64,000 bases of DNA, from NCBI GenBank assembly GCA_029817715.1, contig JARUPY010000048.1, forward strand, positions 62,001-126,000, written 5' to 3'. The notes under the pieces are model-generated. The model was given only the letters and a program-made list of their open reading frames with translations. It searched no databases and was not told the origin of the DNA. The number at the start of each line of letters is the position of its first letter. The first letter of the stretch is position 1. A program made the position numbers and the translations under genes. This DNA is from Melastoma dodecandrum. Taxonomy: Eukaryota; Streptophyta; Magnoliopsida; Myrtales; Melastomataceae. Below are positions 31,661 through 43,100 of the stretch, in pieces.

Positions 31661-32824
31661 TGTTGACACTATAGAAAATCTCGGGCTTAATTTTGACAAA
31701 GCCCACAAAAGCCCACAGCCGAGACAAACATATCAGGCTTGCGCCTACAGGAGAAAGTCTACAGAGATAGGATAATAACCTTATAATCAAGGGCCTGCGC
31801 CTGGGACACGAAGTCTATAGGCTTGCGCTTGCGACACAACGTCTACAGGCTTGCGCCTGCGACACAAAGTCTACAGGCTTGCGCCTGTAGAGGATATTAA
31901 GACTATAGGCCTGCGCCTGCAAGGGACACGTGTCAAAGGAAAACGGTTCCACGGTCTCGAGATAATTGGGATTTGTTACCCACGCATAACACTAGCACAC
32001 GTCTTAAAGATAATCAATTGAACCCGAAGTCAGTGGAGCTGATCCACGATCAAATAAGTGAGAATCAGTTAATTCCGAGATTCTTGGGGTGAGTTGAGTT
32101 TGGAAGATCTTCAGAAGGTCGTAATAGACCAAGTATAAAAGGAAGAGATCTTCCTCAGAGAAAATCACGATCAAAACAGCCAACAAAAGCTTATTTTGCT
32201 CGTCACCCCTTAGCGTAGTTGTTAGGATTCCCCGACCTGGGCGAGACCCTTAAGGTTTCATTGGTCTTCACTTCCACCATCAGAGTGAGCAACCGTAACT
32301 CTAATAACAAACCTTCCGCCTTCACTCCCACCATCAGAGTGAGCAACCGTAACTCTGATAACAGCCCTCCGCCTTCACTTCCACCATCAGAGTGAGCAAC
32401 CGTAGCTCTAGTAACAGCCCTCCGCCCTCGACTTCAACGCCAGGACGAACCACCGTATGCCTGATACGCGCTTCCGCCTTCGACACTTTCGCCAGGGCGG
32501 ATCACTACAGCCTTGGCACCCACGTCTGTCTCAACACTCGACCGTACCCAGCCCAGCAGCTATGTTCTACCACCCGAGGAGCGCAAGCCTGCAGCGTTCC
32601 ACCATCAAGTCTACTACAACGCTTCAAGTCTGCGGAGCACTGTAGCTAGTCTACGTCTTTACCACCCTTGTTTTACTTTTATGGCTGTAAGCGTTCTTTA
32701 TTTCTTGTAAAAACTGTTTACATTCAATCAAATTCTTCAATTACTTACTGGCGACCGCATCTATAAAATCCCTATGAGTCTTATTGCCAAATATTTCCGA
32801 CGTGATCCGTTTCCTACGCGAACA
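31661..32824 (+). repeat. 3' LTR of the 13.1-kb Tat element
   Basis: Same ends as the 5' LTR, 1,164 bp. It has about three 28-bp units and three 53-bp units, against four and two in the 5' LTR, plus scattered substitutions. This shows that the two LTRs have diverged since insertion. Confidence 0.93.
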
Positions 32825-33409
32825 GTTCCCAGACTGCGACGGTTCCGCTTTGTGCTATACTCCTCGACCCGACGTCTCTACTCTTTGCTCAAGGCTCCAC
32901 AGCCAGACGGCTCCGCTTTGCTCTGCTTCGCGACGGCGACAGCTCCACTCCCCAACAACGACGACAATGTTTTGTGCTCCACCTTCGATGGTTGTGCTCT
33001 GTGCTCCACCTCCGACAGCTCTACCTTATCCGTGCTCTGCCACTATTTTGGGGCTTGTTTTCTTAATTCAAGCATATGTTTATGTGGTTATTGCTTCAGA
33101 TATTGGTCTGTTGTTGCTTTTTCTTAGTTCAAGCATATGTAGAAAGGTTGTTCTTGCGGTCTATGGCTACATCCGTTTTTTTTTTTTTCAATACTTGAAA
33201 AATGTGTACGATATTGATGTGTAGTTGTCGTGGCATCCTCTGTGGCTGTCAGTATACTTAAATTTTACATTTTACTCCATGTTTTTTCGTGAATCGTTTT
33301 AAGAAGTTTGTTACTTTGAATGTTTTTTTTTCATGAGCTATTAAATCTTGATGATGCTATATGAGAATGGCAAGAATCTCCCGATTAGAAACTTGATTAT
33401 TTTGGCAAT

Positions 33410-34150
33410 GAACATGAGAAATATAAAAAGTATTGGGGTGATGTAAAAAAATGAATAAGTTGATTTTCATCGCTATTGTCTTTAATCCTCGTCAGAAGTT
33501 TGATTATGTTGAGTTGTGTTAGAATGACATATTTTGACAAGGCAGATGTTATGAATTCTCAAGTAGAAAATACTCTTTATGATATGTTTGCGAAGTACGA
33601 AAAAGTTAGATTGCAGAGAATGATGAAGATGTGGTGAGTAATGATGGGACTAGCGGTTATGTTGTGGATAAGGGTCAATCATCAAACGCATCTACAAAAG
33701 ATGGTGATATGAGATTATTGCAAATGTTGGAGAGATTGAAGATGAAGAAATGTGAAGATAAATGTGATAGATCAGAGTTGGATAAATATTTGGGAGAAGA
33801 TACGAAAGTTGCTAATACGAAGTTCGATATTTTGATGTATTGAAAAGTAAATACTATTAGGTTTCTCATTCTTGCCCAAATAGTTCGTGATATTTTAGTC
33901 ATACCTATTTATACTGTTGCTACTGTGTCCGCGTTTAGCACAAGTAAGTTTTTACATCTTCTTAACTCATACTTTGTTTTTTATTCTATTATTTGTTTCA
34001 CAAACTCATATTTATTCAATATGTAATAGCGGATGAGTGATTGATGCTTTTAAAAGTTCTTTGGGCCCTAAAAGTATTTATTGAGGTAATTATGTGCATA
34101 CAAGATTGGCTAGCTAAGGGAACTTAAGTGAAGTTGAAGTCAATGAAGAT
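33410..34150 (+). pseudogene. hAT transposase remnant (C-terminal half with dimerisation domain)
   Basis: Conserved hAT blocks appear in several frames: 'KYKKYWGDV' then, after a frameshift at an A-run (about 33445), 'MNKLIFIAIVFNPRQKFDYV'; then 'SELDKYLGEDT' (33772-33804), 'FDILMY' and a stop, 'KVNTIRFLILAQIVRDILVI' and 'TVATVSAFSTS'; then, after a gap, 'VIDAFKSSLGPKSI' and 'CIQDWLAKGT' (to about 34127). This is the order of the plant hAT RNase-H-like and dimerisation regions. It is heavily decayed and lacks the BED finger and catalytic N-terminal half. Confidence 0.82.
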
Positions 34151-37100
34151 CAATTTGAGTAAGAAAAATTCGAAATTGGTAATGTTTAATTTCATATTAT
34201 TCCTTATTAATATTAATACTTAATGTTTGTATGAAATCAATACTTTGATCTCATTAATGCTAGAATTGTCCGCACTTGCATTGAAATGAGATTGGTTACA
34301 TTGGTTGTTTCAATCTCTTGTGGTTCAATAATCAAGATTGAAAGGCCTCGTAACCCTTGTGGATTTGGAGTTTTTGTGGGATGTTTAGCTTATTAATTTG
34401 GAGTTTTTTATTTTTTTTTTCGATCAAAGAGCTCGAATATTGAATTTGTGTTTTCTTTAGCTTGTGAAAATTATGGCATTGGATGTTTATTTTTAATGGA
34501 CTTTTGAAATTGGATAGGGTTTGAAACACTGAATGCTCACTCCTACAGGGAGGTATCGAGACGATGGGTCTTAAAAATCTTGAGTTGACAATTGTAAAGA
34601 AAAATCTCGAGAGCGACGCTCGATGTGGAGAACGACAGTTAGGAAAGTCGTCAAACTCAACACACACGATGTAAGATGTGAGAAAGATCCCTATATCAGA
34701 GGAACCTTTGGTTATAAATCTAATGTGTCTTTGAACATCTAAGGGTTACGTATTACGATATAAAAGAATGAGATTTTGTTCTTGAGAGAGACAATAACTC
34801 TTAAGTTCAAATCTCATAAAGTTTGTCAGCCGCTTTTAGTCTCTTTCCCAGCAACCTAAAAGTGTCCGAAAATTGTTTGTCGCATCTTGAAACACCCCGT
34901 TCTCACTGCCGCCGACTGTCCGTCACCCAAAGCAGCCGACACAGTAAAGGAGCCCGTCGTAGCTGCTGTCGCGTCCAACTTGTCGGAGCGCCCTGCCATC
35001 CTTTGTTCCGTTGTTTTCTTTTGTTTCATCATGTCTATAAGTGGAGTATAATACTCTGTTTCGTAAATCAAGTCCTTTATTTGTCTCTTTTATGTTTGAT
35101 TATTCTTTACGGCGACCACGAAACTAACTTTTGCTCATACAATTCGATACGTACTGCGTAAAGTAAGCCAACACGGTCTCAACTAACATGTTTGTAATTG
35201 CTCCCATATCCTGAAATCCTGGTAAATCTTCTACTCAATTTTTATTTCAGGGCTATCGTTACCACAAGAAGCTCCTCTCAAAGGGTACATCGAGGGGAAC
35301 GTGTCCTGCCAAATTTTAATGCCAATACTGCATCCGGGTCTTCATTTCTCCTACTTCCCGCAATGCAGATGAAGGAAAACGCACGCAGGATGAATCAAAA
35401 GAAGCAAAAGACCAATTGATCCCAAGTTTTCTGGGCTGACCTGAACTGATGAAGTCAGAGGCGGAGTTCGACGCCGGTCTCATATACTACAGATATGGAC
35501 CTGTTTCTGTTGTGATTTCGATAGGTGAAACCGGAGGTCGGGGCCGCAAACCTACTGAAACCGGAGTTTGAACGCGCGAATCTCAATCTCGAAGTTGGAC
35601 GGGGGAGTATCGATGTGGAGGGGCCCAATAAGCTCTTAATGGGCCGAAAAGTAAAAGCCGTCGGCCCAATATTTGGCATACGTGGATAAATTGAAAGTCA
35701 AGTCAATTTCTTTCTCAGCATCTCCTATCGAAAACATAACCAGTAAATTATTATTATTACTTTATTTTTAAAATATGAATTAATTCCAAATAGAAATCAA
35801 AACACGTGAGAATTTACATTTCTACTGTCGTTTTGCCGGCACATAATTATTTGTTTAGTAAGGATTTTTCAAACGAGACAAAAAAAAGTTTTGTAGGTGT
35901 TGTTGTTGGGTGATGGTGGGAGATGATGAGAGATGCCTCTACAATTAGTGAAATAAACCTACTCCCACTCTCCAAAGACACCGAGTTGTTTTTTCTTTTT
36001 CCTGTAGGAAAAAAAAATCGGAACAACAAAAATTACACACAAAAGATACAAAGAAAGAAAAACCATCCATCCAACCTGATTTTTTTTCTATCAACAAAAA
36101 AGGAAAAGAAAAAAAAAAGCTAATCATACACTACACACACAAATATCCCATCAAGAAGAAAAGGAGATAAATAATAAAAAGAGGGAGGGGTCTAAGAAGT
36201 CTTTTTGAACAGAGAGAATCTCAGTGGGATGCAGTTCTGTAATAGCTGGCAACCCGACAAAGAAAGTCTTCCTTGTTCACCTCCTCCTCCTCCTCCTCCT
36301 CCTCCTCAATTTCTATCTCCCAAATACTAACACTTCTATTTTAGAAAGAAGAAGAAGTAGAATGCTTAGCTATTGAGGAGGGTTAAATTGAACCAAAGAC
36401 AAAGACTTGAATATGTATGTGGTAATAAGAGATTTGAAGAAAGGAAAATCGGAGGAATCCTTGGGCAACATTATCCCTCCCCCCCTTTTCCTATGATAAT
36501 TTTGGCAAGTATTTGTGTGACAGACCCCCCGCCCCTCCCCCCCCGGGGGAGTGGTGGTGGTGGTCTTTCCTGGTCAACACTCACCTGACTCATCTCTCTC
36601 TATATGAAAAAAAATACCAATTTTCAGGTATATTTCCCGTAATATTTAAAAAAGAAAGACCAAAAAGAGGAAATCGATTATTTAATTGACCATCATATCA
36701 TACCCTAATCTAATCTAATGTCTCTCAACTTTTTTTGTTTCCAGAAAAAATAATGAATGAATAGATATATATAGTGTTGCACGTGGGCGGTAAAAAAAAT
36801 TTTTGCAGGCTGCCAAAATTTGAGTCCACCTTCGAAAGACCCACATGAACATTTTACTCGCAAAAGGCAAACCCCCGAATTAACTCTCTCATCTGCTCTC
36901 CCCAACACAGCACATACAGAATTCCACAGATTACATTTTACACGATAATAATAATAAAAAAAAATAAGATAGAAATGTTGTCCCTACCACCACCAAACAT
37001 TGATTTTCTTTTTTTTTAAAAAAGAGAAGGTGACGGGAACGCCCACTCGCCCCAGTATCAAAGACGCCCGACCGCGGTCTCACCTCTTCGTACGTTGGAC

Positions 37101-37760
37101 TCGTCCTCACCGTATCCTTACCCCGGGGGGGATTGAAAATTATACCGAGTAGGGCCTGTCGTTGGTGACGTCATTATACTATTATATGACAAGGGAAAAA
37201 ACAATAATATGCAAAATTATGTACTGTAATGAAATGAATTTTTCCTTTTTCTCTGGGATATGTAATTATTGTCGTCTAAACAGAAGAAATAGGTCGCCTT
37301 CTTAAATAAAATAATCTCCACGTCGCCTTTATTGACAACGTTCCCCATCAAAGCAACTGTGTTTTTCTCTAATGAAAATTACAGCTTCAAAAAAAAAAAA
37401 AAATTCATTAAAAAAAAAAAGCAAATTCATTCTTTTCTTACATCTCTCTCTCCCTCTCAGTCTTATTATTTTTTTACATCCTTAACTTTCTGTCCCTGTC
37501 CGATGTCTCCTCATCTAATAGCTTGCCTCCCTCCTCTTCTTCTTCTTCTGTGTCTTCCTCTCCTCCGGTGCTGAGCAGCTTCACATTTTCAACACACTCA
37601 CTAACTCCTTTCAATCACTAACCACCAGAATCTCTTTACTCCAACGCCATGCGCTCTCCTCCTCCCCCCCATACTCCCTAAACTTTCTTCCTTTTTTTTT
37701 TTTTACTGCCTTAAGAAATCAAGAGAGACCACCCCCTAACCACCTCACCGGCTCCTCCAA
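34151..37760. other. intergenic region and promoter side of the hAT-derived gene
   Basis: No gene is seen. There is a (CCT)n run at 36280-36308, a C-rich/G-rich block at 36475-36565 (C-runs next to 'ggggga' and (GGT)n) that could fold into unusual structures, and AT-rich stretches. The last 300 bases before the ATG at 37761 are rich in C and T ('ctctctctccctctcag'), like the pyrimidine-rich leaders of plant genes. Confidence 0.45.
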
Positions 37761-40190
37761 ATGTCCTCTGCCAACGCCACCTCCCAGCAGCCTCCTCCTC
37801 CTCCACCCCCAGCCACCTCCGCCGCCGACCCCGTCTCTACTGAAGAGCTCGCTGCCAAGGCAGTCAACAAGCGCTACGAGGGTCTCGTCATGGTTCGCAC
37901 CAAGGCTATCAAGGGTAAGGGCGCTTGGTACTGGGCTCACCTCGAGCCCCTCCTCGTTCGCCACTCTGATACTAACCTCCCCAAGGCCGTTAAGCTCCGG
38001 TGTTCCCTCTGCGAGGCCGTGTTCTCCGCCTCTAACCCTTCTAGGACCGCGTCCGAGCACCTCAAGCGCGGTACCTGCCCCAATTTCAGCTCATCGCCGA
38101 GACCCATCTCCAGCATCATGCCATCGAACGCCGTGTCCCCCGGCATGCTGCCGCCGCAGCCATCCTCGTCCACTCCGGCTACGCACCACCATCCTCGGAA
38201 GCGGAACAGCAGTGGCTCCTCCGCTTCTTTGCCAAGGACTCATTACGATGCCTCACCTCTCTCGATGGTTGAACCCTCGGGGATCTGCGGAGAGTTCACC
38301 CTGTCGGCAAGCACTTTGGTACCCTACCCGCTGCATCACGCCCAGACGGAGCATCACATCCGCCACCACCCACCCCCGCATTTGCCGCAACAGCATTTGG
38401 TGTTGTCTGGTGGGAAGGACGATTTGGGCGCGCTGGCCGTGCTGGAGGACAATGTGAAGAAGCTCAAGAGTCCGAAAACCTCGCCGGGACCTACACTTAG
38501 CAAGGCACAAATCGATCTCGCTTTCGATTATCTGTTTGATTGGGTGTATGAATCGTGGGGCCTCGTCTCCTTCTCTAGCCTAGAGCATCCCAAGTTCCGT
38601 TCTTTCCTTAACCATGTCGGGTTGCCGGCGATTTTGAAGCGGGATTTCATAGGAAGGAGGCTGGATTCAAAGTACGAGGAGGCAAGGGCAGAATCCGAGG
38701 TCAGGATTAGGGATGCCATGTTCTTCCAGGTCGCCTCGGACGGGTGGAAGTGCAAGAGTAACTACCCTGGTTTTGCCGGGGATGATAATTTGGTCAATTT
38801 TACCGTTAATCTGCCCAATGGGACGAGTCTATATCAAAGGGCATTGTTCGTGAGTGGCTCCGTGCCGTCGAAGTATGCAGAGGACGTAATCTGGGAGACA
38901 GTTGGCGGGATTTGCGGCAATTCTGTGCAACAATGCGTGGGAGTCGTGGCCGATAAGTTCAAGTCGAAGGCGCTGAGGGATTTGGAGGCTCGCAACCATT
39001 GGATGGTAAACCTTTCCTGCCAAGTGCAAGGTTTGAGTAGCTTGATCAAGGATTTCAGCAGGGAGCTTCCCCTGTTTAGGACCACAACCGAGAATTGCTT
39101 GAAGCTGGCAAAGTTTGTGAACAATGATTCCGAGGTGAGGAGGTGCTTCTGCAAGTACCAGTTGCAAGAGCACGGCCATTGCGGGTTGTTGAGAGTTCCC
39201 TTGCGAGGGCATGAGAATTTAGAGCTCGGGATCGGGCCCGTGTTCGCAATGCTGGAAGACGTCCTGAATTCTTCGCGGGTCTTGCAGTTGCTACTCGTGG
39301 ATGAGTCGTATAAGATGGTGGCAATGGAGGATCCCGTTGCCGGCGAGGTTACTGATATGATACGGGACATGGAGTTCTGGAACGATGTCGAGGCGATGCA
39401 CTCCTTGATCAGGTTGGTGAAGAGCACAGCGAGGGAGGTCGAGCTCGAGAGACCGCTGGTTGGTCAATGCCTTCCGATATGGAACAACTTCACATCGAAA
39501 GTCAAAGAGTGGTGCTCGAAGTACCACGTCGGGGAAGGAATTGTAGAGAAGGTTGTTGAACGGCGGTTCTTGAAGAATTACCACCCGGCCTGGGCGGCCG
39601 CATTCGTGCTCGATCCGATTCACCTGGTGCAGGACACGAACGGGAAGTATCTGCCCCCGTTCAAGCGCCTGACGCCGGAGCAGGACAAGGACATCGACAA
39701 GCTGATCACGAGGCTAGTATCCCTAGAAGAGGCCCCGATCACGTTGATGGAGCTAATGAAGTGGAGGACGACGGGACTTGAGCCGGTGTATGCGCAAGCG
39801 GTGCAGATGAAGGAACGCGACCCTCTCACCGGGAGGATGAGGATCGCCCATCCTCCGAGCAGCCGGCTGGTCTGGGAGACACACCTGACCGAGTTCAAAT
39901 CCCTGGGGAAAGTCGCGGTCAGGCTGATATTCCTCCACGCAACATCCACGGGTTTCAAATGCAACACGGGCTTCCTACGGCGCCTATCCGCGCATGCCCA
40001 CTCCAGGGAAGGTATGGAGAGGGCGCAGAAGCTGGTGTTCATCGCGGCACACTCGAGGCTAGACCGACGGGACTTCTCAGCCGACGAGGACAGGGATGCG
40101 GAGCTGTTCTCGCTGGCGAACGGCGGAAGGCGTGACGACGATGAGGACGTCGTCATGAACGATGTTATCGTGGACGAATCTACGGCTTAA
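37761..40190 (+). CDS. BED-finger, hAT-derived host protein (At1g12380/At1g62870-like)
   Basis: A single-exon gene of 809 codons, GC-rich, without lesion. The N-terminus is Pro-rich, followed by 'KRYEGLVMVRTKAIKGKGAW' and a BED-type zinc finger (about residues 50-110: 'KLRCSLCEAVFSASNPSRTA', 'SEHLKRGTCPNF' gives C, C, H, C). A His/Pro-rich linker (about residues 140-225) leads to a transposase-like region with 'AFDYLFDWVYESWGLVSFSS', 'FFQVASDGWKC', 'VQQCVGVVADKFKSKALRDL' and 'FVLDPIHLVQDTNGKYLPPF'. It ends acidic. The order matches domesticated hAT-like proteins of plants, kept as single-copy genes of unknown role; DNA binding in the nucleus is expected from the BED finger. No terminal inverted repeats flank it. 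A C-terminal hAT dimerisation motif is not evident. Confidence 0.88.
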   Translation: MSSANATSQQPPPPPPPATSAADPVSTEELAAKAVNKRYEGLVMVRTKAIKGKGAWYWAHLEPLLVRHSDTNLPKAVKLRCSLCEAVFSASNPSRTASEHLKRGTCPNFSSSPRPISSIMPSNAVSPGMLPPQPSSSTPATHHHPRKRNSSGSSASLPRTHYDASPLSMVEPSGICGEFTLSASTLVPYPLHHAQTEHHIRHHPPPHLPQQHLVLSGGKDDLGALAVLEDNVKKLKSPKTSPGPTLSKAQIDLAFDYLFDWVYESWGLVSFSSLEHPKFRSFLNHVGLPAILKRDFIGRRLDSKYEEARAESEVRIRDAMFFQVASDGWKCKSNYPGFAGDDNLVNFTVNLPNGTSLYQRALFVSGSVPSKYAEDVIWETVGGICGNSVQQCVGVVADKFKSKALRDLEARNHWMVNLSCQVQGLSSLIKDFSRELPLFRTTTENCLKLAKFVNNDSEVRRCFCKYQLQEHGHCGLLRVPLRGHENLELGIGPVFAMLEDVLNSSRVLQLLLVDESYKMVAMEDPVAGEVTDMIRDMEFWNDVEAMHSLIRLVKSTAREVELERPLVGQCLPIWNNFTSKVKEWCSKYHVGEGIVEKVVERRFLKNYHPAWAAAFVLDPIHLVQDTNGKYLPPFKRLTPEQDKDIDKLITRLVSLEEAPITLMELMKWRTTGLEPVYAQAVQMKERDPLTGRMRIAHPPSSRLVWETHLTEFKSLGKVAVRLIFLHATSTGFKCNTGFLRRLSAHAHSREGMERAQKLVFIAAHSRLDRRDFSADEDRDAELFSLANGGRRDDDEDVVMNDVIVDESTA

Positions 40191-43100
40191 CCCAAAAATT
40201 TCTTCTTATATTTTCTTTTTTCCGGGGTTTATTTTCTTAAAACAAACTCCTCCCTTATTTTAAAAAAAAAATATATCCTTTAGAAGTCTTTAGGATTAAT
40301 TGAATTCTTTTTTTCCGTCAATGGGTGTAATTGTTTGATGAATCTTAGAAAGAAGAAAAAGGAAGGGTTCAATTCCTTAATCTACTAAACAAATTTTGAT
40401 TTTTTTTCCTGGGGATAAGTTAAAAAAGCTGCAAAATAGCAAAAAGGGTGGGGAGGTGATTAAGGGAGCAGAACATGTGTGTTTTATAATTTTTTTTCTG
40501 CCCATTTTGCAGGGACAGGACAAGTTGGACTGGAACAAAAGGAGGCAGGGGGGGTTTGAATAAATGTGAGAATAGATGCTTTTGTCCGAAAAAGAAAAAA
40601 AAAAGTGCTTTAAAAATATTCATCGATTAAGATGTTTAAATTCAATAATCGCATATTACACATTAAAAAATTAATTAATTAATGTATGTATAAATTTAAT
40701 AGTAATTTTTCTATACGTAGAAATGAAGACCCTTTTGCTGACGTAATTTATTTATTACCTGAAGGGAGGGACTTCTTTTCGATCCGGGAGGAGGCATCTA
40801 TCTACCTGTCTATCTATATATCTCTACTAAAAAAAGTTTGCCTGAACTGAACCACTTTGACATAAAAAATAAAATATAAATGATAAACTAGTAAAATAAA
40901 ATAAAAAGTCAAACGAATCTCTCCGAGCATATAAATAAAATTTAATGGGTAGATATTATTTATTATAATATTAGTATATGCAAATAAACTTATGCTATGT
41001 TTTTAGGGATTGGATTTGTGGCAAAAGTGAAGATTTGGATATTTGACCATACAATGATTTTTCTTTTCATTTTGGTTCACATTAAATCATATTGGTTGCG
41101 TCGTGAAATGTCTTTTTGTTATTTATGAAGGTTAAATTAATTTTGGAAATGAAATGCGAAAACTTGTTCTGATTTTTTTAAACTTAATAATAATAATTTT
41201 TAAAATAACATACGGAATAAAATTATTAAAAGTGTTTTAATGCTAAAAATATTAGATTAAATATGAAGTGAGACATCAAATACAGTTGCCATCGGGTCAT
41301 TAACTGTATTTTCTTCGTTAATAAATTATTTATTATTTAACAAAATATCACTTGGACCAAAACTAACAAATTAATATTTGAAAGCTTCAACTAAATTTCA
41401 TATGTTCTCTAATTTAGTTTGATAATTCAGAATTCAAAATTCAACTGGCCGTTCTCCCGGCAATCGATGCCGTATATTCAAATGTAGACGCAACAACCTC
41501 TACGAGCTAAACGTTCTAACAGCAACCATACTACGCGACTTTGAAGGATCATCGAACTTGCTTTCCATCCGACTTTCTCCGTATTAGGTGAACACGTGAA
41601 AAACAAAGGATCATATCGCACGGCTAGAACAAGGTGGTCCGGTCCAGGATCCCTCGTAAACAATCATTATAACCGGTGGGTCGTGACCTATCTCGGTTGG
41701 TTCATTTGCACGTTACGTCCGTGAAATGTTCAGTTCTAATTGAAATCTTGTTGTAGCCTTTTCCTTCTCTATAGGAAAAGGAACCTGATAAAAGCAGGGT
41801 GGGGGGGGGGGGTATTAAGCTTAAAACAGTAACCATTTGTTCGGTGTATCAGCAAAAGTGGTTCATGGAGTCGTTACATTATGTTCTCATTTAGGTACCG
41901 GAAGAATGACTTTACAATATCTTGAATTCGAAGAAATCATTCCCTCCAAACCATCCAAATCAACATAGGTTTTCAAGTCCATATATATGACTCTTTTCTT
42001 TTCCTTTTTTTGTTTCGAGATCGGTTGTATTTCCAGGACCAAGCCCCCTTCGAATTATCGAATGATTCTTATCCGAATTTTAGGTTAGAAGAGTTGCAAG
42101 GGAAAGAATGGCACCTGCCGGGGTCATTTCGATGAAACACGATCCGATAGTTTGTACATCTCTTCTAATCATGAGGACATGTTTCTAGAGGGTTACATGA
42201 TCTTATGTCTCTTTGGGAAGAATCTCATGATGCCCACCCCCCTCCCCATCTCTTAACATTTTCATCCCATCCTTTCTTATGAGATAATCATGCATGAAGT
42301 TTGTTAAAACCAGCCGTCGACAACGACCGCCCTAGGTAATTTTACATCACGAAAGCAAATGTCAATAGCATCCGCCTCGATTTCATAATGCCAGCGTAAC
42401 TCGATCGGCAGGGCTCTTCGCCTCCGGCTTGGATGAACGAAACTACTACCCAACATCGACTAACTACTTGTTACATTGGCGGTTTTCCTTTTAAATTCAT
42501 TTTGGATTAATTAAGCCGTCCCCATGATGTCTAGTCGCTTCCAAGAAAGGCAGCCTACCAAAATCACGTGAATTATTGCTGCTGATTCTTGCATTCCCTT
42601 TACGGGAAACCTATCCAAATTCCTGTAACAACTCGATATACATACATATTACTTGCATGTAAAATCCAATCCTTGGGGAATTCGTAAGGACTCCATGGAT
42701 TTTGATTTTTTCCAAGGGGAGCTATTATTGTCCCCGGTTTCATGTTCATGTGCGTGTGTGTGATCTCTTCGTTCCTAGAAGCAAAAAAAAAAAAAAAGCC
42801 TCATCGTGGAAGAACCTGCCTTTTGCTTGCTTACTCTCTCCTTTTTTTTCTATATGACCGTCTTTATTAAATAATTCACCACTACTTTATTCCTAATTTT
42901 ACGGCACTACTTTATAGGAAATATACACACCACTCGGTCATTCCCCCAATCATATACCCAACTTTTTTTTTTTATTAAAAACTAAATAACTGTTAGGAGC
43001 AATTATTTCAGTATGTGGACAACCAATTCGAAGACAAGTCCAACTTGGCCGAACGCTTTACGATGTTGTCACGGGCGTCCTATACACACCCAACTCATAT

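Larger units (their letters stand above)
19733..32824 (+). mobile_element. complete Tat-lineage Ty3/Gypsy retrotransposon, 13.1 kb, coding-defective
   Basis: Two LTRs (19733-20883 and 31661-32824) flank gag, protease, reverse transcriptase, RNase H, a second RNase H, integrase and a long 3' region. The whole is bordered by the 5-bp target duplication GTTCC (19728-19732 and 32825-32829). A second RNase H, a long gap between integrase and 3' LTR, and an extra gene there on the opposite strand are features of the Tat group. The primer-binding region follows the 5' LTR, and a polypurine tract precedes the 3' LTR. Multiple stops and frameshifts in gag-pol show that this copy is not autonomous now. 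Confidence 0.95.

Noticed and set aside
33000..33230. Cys/Ser-rich frames just after the 13.1-kb element
   Set aside because: Overlapping frames in CT-rich sequence without domain support; more likely non-coding leader of the old hAT element.
38834..40156. several long minus-strand frames over the hAT-derived gene
   Set aside because: GC-rich coding sequence gives open antisense frames by chance; only the plus frame has domain features.
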